From positions 1 to 35,661 of the forward strand of contig JABIFG010000270.1 in assembly GCA_018650795.1 (NCBI GenBank): a stretch of 35,661 nt of DNA. The letters are read 5' to 3'. This DNA comes from Fidelibacterota bacterium. Its GTDB lineage: Bacteria > Fidelibacterota > UBA8477 > JABMPR01. The notes beneath the pieces are model-generated. The model worked only from the letters and a program-made list of their open reading frames with translations. It was not told the DNA's origin and made no database searches. Below, in pieces: positions 1-7,722 of this stretch. How positions within the stretch are numbered: position 1 is the first letter of the stretch; each line of letters begins with the position of its first letter. Both the position numbers and the translations under genes were made by a program.

Positions 1-109
1 TCACCATTATCGCTGGCACAAAGGTTTCAAGCATAAAAAAGATTATGACTGGCCCAAGCAGATCGGTCGCTGGAAAACCAAGAAATGGCAGAAAAAACAG
101 GTCGCCTAA
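1..109 (+). CDS. C-terminal fragment of a PilX-like minor pilin paralogue (5' end outside window)
   Basis: Only the last 35 codons are visible, read from base 2 and ending in TAA at 107-109. The tail is rich in Trp, Lys and Arg and contains DWPKQIGRWKTK, which also occurs near the C-terminus of the complete gene at 510-1499. The two 3' ends differ at about 5 of 55 aligned bases, so these are tandem paralogues. Function is inferred from that neighbour, a PilX-like membrane-anchored protein beside pilus assembly genes. A strong intrinsic terminator follows, so this gene is transcribed separately from the next one. Confidence 0.75.
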   Translation, partial: HHYRWHKGFKHKKDYDWPKQIGRWKTKKWQKKQVA

Positions 110-145
110 ACAATACTGCTAAACAACCCGCATAGACCCCAAAGA

Positions 146-171
146 GCCCTCACCACTTGAGGGCTTTTTTT
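146..171 (+). terminator. Rho-independent terminator after the first pilin-like gene
   Basis: A perfect 7-bp stem (GCCCTCA / TGAGGGC) with a 5-nt loop is followed by seven T residues. It lies 37 nt after the stop codon of the partial gene. Confidence 0.9.
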
Positions 172-401
172 ATATTAGTTTTAAATCCACATACCAACTT
201 ATCTGATTGTTAATAATATGATTACATAAGTAATATATATATGACTTATTTGATATAGGCATATACTAAGTCTTATATATATTACTTTCCATTTATCATT
301 TCATCATCATGTCATAAAATATTTACGTTTCATGATATATGAATATTAATATGACTGCCATAACTAATTGAATTACATGTATTTAACTCATTAATATGTA
401 T
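172..401. other. AT-rich spacer without a gene, containing a long inverted repeat
   Basis: The gap between the two pilin-like genes is about 400 bp (110-509). After the terminator it is strongly AT-rich and shows no convincing coding frame. It contains an imperfect 21-nt inverted repeat (228-248 with 267-287, one mismatch, 18-nt loop) and several shorter AT palindromes. The distal end carries a possible sigma-54-type promoter. The spacer is probably the regulatory region of the downstream pilin-like gene; this is inference. Confidence 0.5.
228..287. repeat. 21-nt inverted repeat, one mismatch
   Basis: Arm 1 is 228-248 and arm 2 is 267-287; they are reverse complements except for one base, with an 18-nt loop. 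There is no T-tract, so it is not an intrinsic terminator. Both arms contain the AGTAATATATATA-type core. It could be a pair of operator half-sites, a cruciform-forming element or the remains of a small mobile element. Confidence 0.6.
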
Positions 402-417
402 TGGCACGCGATTTGAA
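402..417 (+). promoter_or_regulatory. Possible sigma-54 (-24/-12) promoter for the PilX-like gene
   Basis: TGGCACG-N4-TTGAA matches the RpoN consensus TGGCACG-N4-TTGCW except at the C of the -12 GC. The -24 GG and -12 G are at the expected spacing (GG-N10-G). Transcription would start near 428, giving an approximately 80-nt leader to the ATG at 510. Pilin genes are often RpoN-controlled, which makes it plausible, but the -12 mismatch leaves it tentative. Confidence 0.35.
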
Positions 418-509
418 TGTATGTATGGCAGTATGCGAAACACATCAAAACATAACAGCTTCGATCACCACCAGGTAAAAGCCTCACAACTCACTCTTGG
501 AGAATTCTC

Positions 510-1499
510 ATGTTAGTAGCCGTAATCATGATCTTTGTTGTTTTTAGTTTTACCGGAGTAGCTGTACTGAATGTAGCCTATCTATCCAATCTTAGCTCTG
601 CCGAGACTATTAACAATATCAAAGTACAATATGCCACTGAGTCTTCAATTAACGAAGCCTTATGGCGTATCAACACAAGTGTTGACTCTCTCGTAAATTC
701 TGATGTTGATGGTATTACTACTGTATGGGATCCATCACTTAACATCCTTTCAGTGAGTGTTGATAAATTCCAGATGGAAACTGAGATTTTATTAGACCTT
801 TCCGAAGATACTCACTTTGATCGTGCCCTGGCTTCAGACGAGACTATTATTACCAATGGTAATACTGTTGACGCTGATGAAGAAAACCATTTACGCTCTT
901 TCACTTTCATGCCGGAAGTTGATCTCGACTATTTTACAGATAATGCAGTTGCAACCCATAGCAATTGGTTCAAGCGCTGGGATGGAGATGCTGAGCATGA
1001 AGACGATGAAGCTTTTGCTGAGGGTATTCACATCTTTACTGGTTCATTTATTGAGCTAAGAGATATGAATCTCAATAATTGCACTCTGGTTTTTACCGGA
1101 GTATTTGTCTCCTTCTCAAACACAAATACCATCAGTGCGCCTGTTCCAGCAGACAGCGCTGACGCCATGCCTGCATTAGTCTTCACAAATCCAAACAATA
1201 GATTTTATGTCGATGCTGAAGGCTCAAGTAATCAAAAAGAAGACATTATCAATGGTGCTATCTATACTGCCGGAACCATCATCTTAAAGAAGGGTGAATT
1301 GAGCGGACCTATCGTTGGGAATACCATATCACTAGAAGATGACTATGACTATTCAAATGATATCAGATTTAAAGATTCAGAGCACCCCTGGTTCTATCGT
1401 TGGACTTCAGGGTTTAAAAACAAGAGTCATTATGACTGGCCCAAACAGATTGGTCGCTGGAAAACCAAGACGTGGAAGAAAAAACACCACGCTGTCTAA
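510..1499 (+). CDS. PilX-like type IV pilus minor pilin / membrane-anchored surface protein
   Basis: The 329-residue product opens directly with a hydrophobic helix (about residues 1-26), followed by a region with a YATESSINEALWRI pattern. This resembles the N-terminal helix of PilX/minor-pilin proteins, where the membrane segment runs into an amphipathic helix ending near an EAAL-type motif. The rest is an acidic, Asn/Ser-rich globular region with no domain I recognise and a strongly basic C-terminal tail. The ATG has a good ribosome site (GGAG at 499-502, 7 nt upstream). No canonical prepilin peptidase site (G followed by E at +5) is present from this start; a leader-like peptide in another frame lies just upstream (433-516). 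A paralogue precedes it and pilMNOPQ follow, supporting a pilus role. Confidence 0.7.
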   Translation: MLVAVIMIFVVFSFTGVAVLNVAYLSNLSSAETINNIKVQYATESSINEALWRINTSVDSLVNSDVDGITTVWDPSLNILSVSVDKFQMETEILLDLSEDTHFDRALASDETIITNGNTVDADEENHLRSFTFMPEVDLDYFTDNAVATHSNWFKRWDGDAEHEDDEAFAEGIHIFTGSFIELRDMNLNNCTLVFTGVFVSFSNTNTISAPVPADSADAMPALVFTNPNNRFYVDAEGSSNQKEDIINGAIYTAGTIILKKGELSGPIVGNTISLEDDYDYSNDIRFKDSEHPWFYRWTSGFKNKSHYDWPKQIGRWKTKTWKKKHHAV

Positions 1500-1529
1500 G
1501 CTTTAATTTTTACTCCGCGAACAACAAAA

Positions 1530-1557
1530 ATCCCCCTGAGTCAGGGGGATTTTTTTA
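1530..1557 (+). terminator. Rho-independent terminator after the PilX-like gene
   Basis: An 8-bp GC-rich stem (ATCCCCCT / AGGGGGAT) with a 5-nt loop is followed by a run of seven T residues. It separates the pilin-like gene from pilM, which therefore probably has its own promoter in 1558-1686. Confidence 0.9.
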
Positions 1558-1686
1558 TTCATGAAATCAAGTAAATTCAGCCTTTTGGGATAGAAACTCG
1601 GACAAGTATTTCTATATTCATTGGTTATAGGCAATCAGAGATGGATCACAAATTAATTATAAAATAAAACCAAGCATTCAGGGATA

Positions 1687-2730
1687 GTGGCTAGATCAAA
1701 AAAAATTAGAATCGGTATCGATATTGGGACCAACGCTATCAAGGTCGCTGTATACTATACCAAAAAGGGCAGTCGGAAGCAGGCCAAGCTTTTAAAATAT
1801 GATTTCCTGGAGGAGGATGTAGTCAAGGATGTCCGTGAGATAAATGAGACTCACATTATGAACGGCATCAAAAACCTCCTAAGTGATTTGCCCTATAAAC
1901 GAGCCGATATCAGCGTTGGTCTGAGTGCAAAATATCAGAACCTGTTTTTTCTTCAGCTCCCCCAGATTGCCACACATGAATTAAAACAAGCCCTCTTTTG
2001 GGAGCTGGCTCCCTTGCTGGCTGATCCTGCAGATAACTATGAATATGATTTCACCCTGCTCCCTCAGTCCCAAAAGAAAAAATTAAATATCCTACTTGCT
2101 GTCATTAAAACAAATCGTATCGAGTGGCTCACGAAGGTTTTCAAGTCACTCTCCACCAATATAAAAGTGTTGGAAACGAGCACCTTGCCCACTGTCCAAT
2201 TATTTCACCGCATGAATCCAAAAAATACGGATGCTGTGGGAATTTTGCAATTGGGTGGCAGTAATTCGCATTACACTATTATTGATTCAGCCCAACACCC
2301 TGAGTTTCTTTATCTGCCCTTCGGCGGCAATTACCTGAATACTATTATTGCCAAATCTGCTGATATCCCATTTATCGAGGTTGAGTATTTACGTCGTGGC
2401 GTGCTGGAGGTTAGTTCGAATGACCAGCCCATAACTGCACTTTACATGGAAAACAAACGAGTAGGACAAAAGCTCAAAGAATTGTCGATGACGATTCGCA
2501 AGTTAAACTTCAGACATTTTTATAATACTGGGCAAAAGGTTGAGAAGCTTTATGTGACAGGCGGTTTGCTGAATGATTCATTCATCAAATCCTTTTTCAC
2601 CCTATCAGAAGAGATCATGGAGGTCCCGGCGGAGATATGGGATCCCATCCTGGACTACTATCCAGACATTGAACTAAGCTCTGGCAATCAATATCAATTT
2701 TCGACAGCCATCGGTCTTGCGTTGAGATAA
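1687..2730 (+). CDS. pilM: Type IV pilus assembly protein PilM, actin-like ATPase
   Basis: This is the cytoplasmic actin-fold protein that binds the N-terminal tail of PilN and links the pilus motor to the inner-membrane alignment complex. The phosphate-1 motif IGIDIGTNAIKV is at residues 9-20, the phosphate-2 motif GILQLGGSN at 185-193 and the adenosine motif LYVTGGLLND at 288-297. Its 347 residues are normal for PilM. The start is GTG, preceded by a weak AGGG only about 3 nt upstream. It is the first gene of a tight cluster, with pilN starting 2 nt after its stop. The family assignment rests on these motifs and on gene order. Confidence 0.88.
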   Translation: MARSKKIRIGIDIGTNAIKVAVYYTKKGSRKQAKLLKYDFLEEDVVKDVREINETHIMNGIKNLLSDLPYKRADISVGLSAKYQNLFFLQLPQIATHELKQALFWELAPLLADPADNYEYDFTLLPQSQKKKLNILLAVIKTNRIEWLTKVFKSLSTNIKVLETSTLPTVQLFHRMNPKNTDAVGILQLGGSNSHYTIIDSAQHPEFLYLPFGGNYLNTIIAKSADIPFIEVEYLRRGVLEVSSNDQPITALYMENKRVGQKLKELSMTIRKLNFRHFYNTGQKVEKLYVTGGLLNDSFIKSFFTLSEEIMEVPAEIWDPILDYYPDIELSSGNQYQFSTAIGLALR

Positions 2731-2732
2731 AC

Positions 2733-3338
2733 ATGGAATATCAACTAAACTTTCTCAGTTCAACTGCCGATGAGCGCGTCAAGCGTCACTTGAAGCGCTT
2801 CAGTTTCCTACTATACCTGATCATATTTGGTGCCACCATATTTATTTTAGTTAGAACCCATGAGAGCCAGACCTATATGGCCCATGTCTTCGAGGGCTTA
2901 AACGCTGATATTGAAGGAAAAATATCAAGTGTTGAACCACGAATGTTATTCCTTGAGCGTAAAATCGGGGTTCGCAATCGGCTTCGTAAAGAATCTGATA
3001 TCTTCCTCCAACACAGAAACCGCCCAGCAGTTTGGCGCAAAATGCTCGTTGATATTACCAACGCTTTACCACCAGATCTGGTCATCACAAAACTTTACTC
3101 CAAAGCTGCGCCCAAAGGGAAGAAGAAGCAACAAGGTGGTCCAGATTTGACCATTGAGGGCTATACCTATATTGAGGGCGGAAATCGTGATATTCTATCC
3201 GTTGATAATTTCCGAGGCAACCTTCTATTCAGTCTGCCCCTTTCAACTCTATATTCTGATATTAAGGTGGAGAATAATCGAATTTATAAAGAGGAAGACC
3301 GTTTGAAACTGGTTTTCTCCCTGGGATTGTACAAATGA
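2733..3338 (+). CDS. pilN: PilN-like inner-membrane pilus assembly protein
   Basis: This is a 201-residue bitopic protein with a short cytoplasmic N-terminus (YQLNFLS, resembling the INLLP motif that docks on PilM), one transmembrane helix at about residues 22-42, and a periplasmic coiled-coil plus ferredoxin-like region. It begins 2 nt after pilM and its stop overlaps the pilO start in ATGA, so the two are translationally coupled. Sequence conservation in this family is weak; the call depends mainly on topology, size and position between pilM and pilO-like genes. Confidence 0.75.
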   Translation: MEYQLNFLSSTADERVKRHLKRFSFLLYLIIFGATIFILVRTHESQTYMAHVFEGLNADIEGKISSVEPRMLFLERKIGVRNRLRKESDIFLQHRNRPAVWRKMLVDITNALPPDLVITKLYSKAAPKGKKKQQGGPDLTIEGYTYIEGGNRDILSVDNFRGNLLFSLPLSTLYSDIKVENNRIYKEEDRLKLVFSLGLYK

Positions 3339-3925
3339 AAAAGCAATTCCAATTCTGGATAGAAGCGATTCAAATGAAATGGCTGGTAACTGCCATTGTA
3401 ATCTATTTTGCTATCACAGGCTCATCTTTACAGGTTCTTATTTTACCTGAAAGTCAACGCTACGATGAGGCTGTACTCCGACAGAATCAACTCGCTGAAA
3501 CCTATATTGACCTGGTGAGCCTTGACATTGAAATGGCTATTGAAAACTTGAACACACAGTTAAGCAAACTTGACTCCCTCGAAGCAGTTTTCTCCTCCAG
3601 ACTTTTAGGAAGTACTCGAATCAATTCCATCTTTCCAGTACTTGATAAATTTTGCTCAACCGCATTACTGAAAGTTGTGACACTTGAACCAATGAATAAA
3701 TTCAACGACATTGGTAAAAAGTATCAAGCCCACTTAATCAGGTTAAGTATGATTGGTCGCTACCCAGACTTCTTAAAGTTTCTAGAGATGATAGAAAGAC
3801 ATGATGAGTGGATTCTTATAGATAATTTGGTCATCAAACCTCTGGCGCGAAATGATTACGCAAGATATGATTTAATTTTATCAGTGCTCGTCGCAAAGGA
3901 GGGTACTAAAAAAAATGAAAAATAA
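3335..3925 (+). CDS. pilO: PilO-like inner-membrane pilus assembly protein
   Basis: The 196-residue product has a cytoplasmic stub, a single transmembrane helix at about residues 14-37, a predicted coiled coil (about 45-80, rich in Leu, Glu and Gln) and a C-terminal periplasmic domain. This is the PilO layout; PilO pairs with PilN and bridges to PilP. The start overlaps the pilN stop by 4 nt, and its own end overlaps the next gene by 11 nt, indicating one translationally coupled unit. The family is divergent, so identification leans on architecture and context. Confidence 0.73.
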   Translation: MKKQFQFWIEAIQMKWLVTAIVIYFAITGSSLQVLILPESQRYDEAVLRQNQLAETYIDLVSLDIEMAIENLNTQLSKLDSLEAVFSSRLLGSTRINSIFPVLDKFCSTALLKVVTLEPMNKFNDIGKKYQAHLIRLSMIGRYPDFLKFLEMIERHDEWILIDNLVIKPLARNDYARYDLILSVLVAKEGTKKNEK

Positions 3926-4460
3926 AAATACTGTCATTTTAATTTCGATTTTGGTTTTCATCATCCTAGGGGCAGGTGGAATGTGGTTTACCGGAGGATT
4001 TGAGAAGATCTTCTCAGCAGAAGTTACTAAAACAGTTGGAAATACACTTGCTCTCGATCTGGAAACGCTTCAACATACAATCAGAACTGTTTCCTCCAAA
4101 TCCATAGAGAATCTAGCTTTTGTTGAAGCCATTGACACGCTGAGTGCAAAAGCAGATTTAAAGAAATTACGTAATCCCTTTGTGAAAGTCTATGTTGCAC
4201 CACCGCCGAAACCCAAAGGTGAATCCAAAAAATCCTCAAAAAAGAAGACCACGAAAAGACCTGTCAAACGAAAAAAACGTATCGTACGCCCGAAGATTAC
4301 CATCAATGGTATTATCTGGGATAGATCAGCTCCATACGCTATCTTGAACAACGATATTTATGGTGAGGGTGACCAAATTCAAGGTTACACGGTTCAGACA
4401 ATACAGGACACAATGATCGTTTTAGGTAATAGCGATGATATATTTTCCATTGTTATCTAG
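3915..4460 (+). CDS. pilP: PilP/GspC-like protein linking inner membrane to the secretin
   Basis: The 181-residue product has an N-terminal transmembrane anchor (about residues 6-27), the RNPF motif at 86-89 typical of PilP/GspC linkers, and a Pro/Lys/Arg-rich segment (about 92-127). It ends in a small beta domain starting ITINGIIW and containing YAILNNDIYGEGD, the homology-region fold that contacts the N-domains of the secretin. Classical PilP is a lipoprotein; this one has a membrane helix and no lipobox, so it is GspC-like in anchoring. The very basic linker is unusual. It overlaps the pilO-like gene by 11 nt and precedes the secretin by 10 nt. Confidence 0.7.
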   Translation: MKNKNTVILISILVFIILGAGGMWFTGGFEKIFSAEVTKTVGNTLALDLETLQHTIRTVSSKSIENLAFVEAIDTLSAKADLKKLRNPFVKVYVAPPPKPKGESKKSSKKKTTKRPVKRKKRIVRPKITINGIIWDRSAPYAILNNDIYGEGDQIQGYTVQTIQDTMIVLGNSDDIFSIVI

Positions 4461-4470
4461 AGAGAGTAAA

Positions 4471-5781
4471 ATGAGAACGAGACAAACCTACCATCAGATA
4501 TTTAGATCAGTTTTAATTCTTCTGCTTGTACTGACTCCCTTATTTGCGCTGGCTCAGACCAGTGGCGAGAAAATTTCTATCTCTGTAAAGGAAGTTAAAT
4601 TAGAAAACGTTCTTAGAATTCTTAGCGAGAAGAGTGGCATGATTTTTATCTCTGATCCAGAGATTCGCACTAAAAAGATCACCCTGGATTTAAAGGAAAT
4701 CGCCCCTCTGGAAGCATTGTCTATCATGACAGAGTTATATGATCTGGGATTCCAACAACTCGGCACCTCTGGGAAGTACCTGGTAACCAACAAAGGTGAT
4801 ATTGCGATCCCAACCCGTACCGTCTCATATTCATGTCAGTTCTCCGAAGCAAAAGACCTTGCCCTGGCCATTACATCCTTTGTAACACCAGATATCGGAC
4901 GGGTGTTTGGTGATGTCAGGACGAATACTCTTATTATCCAGGACACTCCAGGCCAGATAACCGAGCTCCTGAAGCTCATGGAGACTCTTGATACCCATAC
5001 AGCTCAAGTTCACATCAAAAGTGCTATCGTAGAGGTTTCAGTCACCCAGGATCACGAAAGAGGAGTACAGTGGTTCACCCGCCAAGATGCCGATGGAGGG
5101 GATGTCACTGGTGTGCTTCAGACTGATTATGGCCTACGTAGTCTTTTTGTAGAGCCACTTACAGAGCCCTGGCCAGCTAATATCACCGCTGGATTTTCCA
5201 TGGGAATAATTGCTGCTGATATTGATGTTATTCTTGGCGCGCTCTCACAAACAAATGATCTGAATCTACTTTCTACCCCCCATCTCATGGTTTTGGATAA
5301 TAAACAAGCTGAGATAGAAGTTGGAGATCAGATCCCATACCCAAAATTGAATGAATTTGGGATGACCTCTTACGAATTTAAAAATGCAACAGTTAAACTT
5401 ACTATTTTCGTTCATGTAAATAATGATTCCACGGTTACCATCCGACTCTCCCCCCAGGCAAACTTCCAACAGGGTTTGACCCCGGATGGAGTCCCCATTA
5501 TTTCTACCAGAAGGGCGGTAACGGAGGTCATTGTTAAAAATGGCCAAACTGTCATACTGGGAGGATTGATGCAGGAATCCGCTGTGGTTACTGAATCAAG
5601 GGTACCAATTTTGGGTTCCATTCCCATCATTGGCGAGCTATTTAAGTCAACCCTCAAATCAAAGAAAAAAACAGAATTATTGGTCATGATTACCCCACAG
5701 ATTGTGGATATCTACAATAATGGCATTAAGCGAAAAGATCTCGAAAAAATTCCCAAAGAATTTATTCGATCGCTCAAATAA
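4471..5781 (+). CDS. pilQ: Type IV pilus secretin PilQ (short form)
   Basis: This is the outer-membrane secretin forming the channel for the pilus. The start at 4471 is preferred over an upstream in-frame ATG at 4435. It follows a purine-rich AGAGAG, does not overlap the preceding gene, and gives a clean signal peptide ending at ALAQ (about residue 29). The order is a short N-terminal secretin/TonB-like domain (about 33-105), an N1-type ring domain (about 108-175), then the secretin barrel. The barrel includes LLSTPHLMVLDN and the signature VPILGSIPIIGELF from residue 378. At 436 residues it is much shorter than proteobacterial PilQ (about 700), lacking AMIN domains. Confidence 0.9.
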   Translation: MRTRQTYHQIFRSVLILLLVLTPLFALAQTSGEKISISVKEVKLENVLRILSEKSGMIFISDPEIRTKKITLDLKEIAPLEALSIMTELYDLGFQQLGTSGKYLVTNKGDIAIPTRTVSYSCQFSEAKDLALAITSFVTPDIGRVFGDVRTNTLIIQDTPGQITELLKLMETLDTHTAQVHIKSAIVEVSVTQDHERGVQWFTRQDADGGDVTGVLQTDYGLRSLFVEPLTEPWPANITAGFSMGIIAADIDVILGALSQTNDLNLLSTPHLMVLDNKQAEIEVGDQIPYPKLNEFGMTSYEFKNATVKLTIFVHVNNDSTVTIRLSPQANFQQGLTPDGVPIISTRRAVTEVIVKNGQTVILGGLMQESAVVTESRVPILGSIPIIGELFKSTLKSKKKTELLVMITPQIVDIYNNGIKRKDLEKIPKEFIRSLK

Positions 5782-5864
5782 TTCCTGAATTTCCGGATAA
5801 TAGAGACACACTAGGTCTACTGTTTCTACAAATCATTCTAAGATTTTAAAGGTCTGATACTCCT

Positions 5865-7109
5865 TTGGCTGCATACCTAGTTAGCAAAATCCCACCTTTT
5901 GTTAATCGCAACATCTCGTTTTTGTGGTTGGGGCAACTTGTCTCCCAGGCTGGCGATAGCATAACACATATGGCAGTAATATGGCTCATGCTGGATTTGA
6001 CTGGCTCCCCCTCTCTCACAGGTTTTATTGCATTTGCTGCCACAGCTCCTGCTCTAATTTTTGGACTGTTCTCTGGTGTTCTAGCGGATCATTATCGGCG
6101 TCGAACACTGATGCTCATTAGTGACCTCGCTCGATTTTTTCTCATCCTGCTTATCCCACTGTTTTATACAATGGATATGCTGACCCCCATGCTTCTGGCG
6201 ATCGTGGTCTTTTCTGCGGCTTCCTTTGGGACACTTTTTAATCCAGCACGGGACGCCATAATCCCCGAGCTGGTACATGAATCTAAACTGCTCAAGATCA
6301 ATGCCCTGATTCAGTCAACCGGCTATCTCGCTTATTTTGTCGGTTTGTTTGGTGCTGGGATGCTTCTTTCAGCCATGGGACTGGTCAACCTCTTTTTTCT
6401 GGATGCTGGCACCTTTTTAATCTCTTTCTTTCTGATCATGTTGATTTCCTATCAACGTGGCGAGAAAAGAGTAAGTACATACGAAAGTCGACATCTTACC
6501 GAACTCAAAAAAGGTCTGAAGTATGTGATTTACGAGGACCGACGACTTTTCTGGATCATTCTAATTACAGCTTTAAATAATCTATTTATCATGGGTCCTG
6601 CAGTGGTGGGTACACCCCTGCTTATCAAAGAAGTCTGGGATGGAAGTGGTCGGGATTTTGCCTTCATCGAATCCAGCTATGGTGTGGGTATGGTCATCGC
6701 TACGATCTTTGTGTATCGTTTTGCCAGCAAATATAAAAAAGGCACCTGGCTCATGCTGGGAATAATCTATGATGGACTCACATTCATTCCGCTTTTCTGG
6801 GTAGGACGTCTTGGGATTGATCCCTTCTGGTTGACTTTATCCATCATTTTAATTCATTCACTGGGTATCCCCTTCATTCAGGTAACACGGACAACCCTGG
6901 TGCACTCAATGGTCCCAGGACATATGCAGGGACGCGTCTTTTCGATGATTAACCTGGCCGTGATTGGAGTTATGTCGATTTCAGTAGCCCTGACCGGCGT
7001 TCTGGCTGAGTGGATATCACCACGTACTATTTTTCTCATTATCGGCGTAGGAGCTGCATTGAGCGGCTTGATGGGATTGTCGATGAAAACCATCCGGAAC
7101 GCGGACTAA
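5865..7109 (+). CDS. Major facilitator superfamily transporter (DHA3/EntS-like)
   Basis: The 414-residue protein has about 12 hydrophobic helices. The MFS motif A variant GVLADHYRRR is at residues 71-80 and is characteristic of proton-driven efflux permeases. The opening NRNISFLWLGQLVSQAGD pattern is typical of the MFS_3 group containing EntS and macrolide exporters. The substrate cannot be told. The start used is TTG at 5865, with an AAAGG about 12 nt upstream; no nearby ATG would preserve the first helix. It lies 83 nt after pilQ with no obvious terminator between. Its stop overlaps the start of the Nudix gene (TAATG), so the two are coupled. Confidence 0.85.
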   Translation: MAAYLVSKIPPFVNRNISFLWLGQLVSQAGDSITHMAVIWLMLDLTGSPSLTGFIAFAATAPALIFGLFSGVLADHYRRRTLMLISDLARFFLILLIPLFYTMDMLTPMLLAIVVFSAASFGTLFNPARDAIIPELVHESKLLKINALIQSTGYLAYFVGLFGAGMLLSAMGLVNLFFLDAGTFLISFFLIMLISYQRGEKRVSTYESRHLTELKKGLKYVIYEDRRLFWIILITALNNLFIMGPAVVGTPLLIKEVWDGSGRDFAFIESSYGVGMVIATIFVYRFASKYKKGTWLMLGIIYDGLTFIPLFWVGRLGIDPFWLTLSIILIHSLGIPFIQVTRTTLVHSMVPGHMQGRVFSMINLAVIGVMSISVALTGVLAEWISPRTIFLIIGVGAALSGLMGLSMKTIRNAD

Positions 7110-7717
7110 TGGATCAATTTATTCATAAGTTGACTGAGCTACTTAAACAGCCATTACCGGGTTGGGATGCCCAAAGACATCTCATGCCTGAAGGACGAGA
7201 ACTTGAAGCAATGGGTGATAAATTGCATCCTGCCGCAGTGCTAATATCCCTCTATAATCAAGGTGATGAATGGGTTTTCCCGCTGATCCGTAGAACCGTT
7301 GATGGATTTGCGCATAGTGGACAAATTGCACTCCCCGGGGGACGCAGGGACGGTACTGAGAGCGACATTGAGACTGCCTTGAGAGAAGCCCATGAGGAGG
7401 TGAATATCCTGCCAGACCAGGTAGAAATTATCGGCCTGACCAGCGTGTTACCCATCCCCGTTAGCAACCATCTCGTTCAACCTGTGGTAGGATTCACTAG
7501 AACTGTACCAGACTTTATTCCAGAGGCAAAAGAGGTAGCTGATATTTTCAGTATTTCAATAAAAATGCTGTGCGAACAGGAAATTCAGTATGAACAACGC
7601 AGATATAAAAACAGGGACTGGGAAATCCCATTCTTTGCAATCGATGGTTACAAAGTCTGGGGTGCAACGGCTATGATATTGAGCGAATTCAGAACCATAG
7701 TCACACAGCTAAACTGA
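7109..7717 (+). CDS. Nudix hydrolase, CoA pyrophosphatase-like (NudL/YeaB family)
   Basis: The 202-residue cytosolic enzyme is predicted to hydrolyse CoA or a similar pyrophosphate. The Nudix box spans residues 78-100: G78, E84, then R92-E93-x-x-E96-E97, which supply the metal-binding glutamates. The Gly normally near the end of the box is Asn99. The LPGGRRD lead-in and the preceding HSGQIALPGG match the YeaB/NudL subgroup. The ATG at 7109 overlaps the MFS stop by one base; an upstream in-frame start at 7010 would run deep into the MFS gene and is not preferred. Convergent with the HD-domain gene, five bases apart. Confidence 0.83.
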   Translation: MDQFIHKLTELLKQPLPGWDAQRHLMPEGRELEAMGDKLHPAAVLISLYNQGDEWVFPLIRRTVDGFAHSGQIALPGGRRDGTESDIETALREAHEEVNILPDQVEIIGLTSVLPIPVSNHLVQPVVGFTRTVPDFIPEAKEVADIFSISIKMLCEQEIQYEQRRYKNRDWEIPFFAIDGYKVWGATAMILSEFRTIVTQLN

Positions 7718-7722
7718 CCTAA

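Noticed and set aside
4435-4470. Upstream start for the secretin gene
   Set aside because: It overlaps the pilP-like gene and would place 12 residues before an otherwise clean signal peptide; ATG 4471 is preferred.
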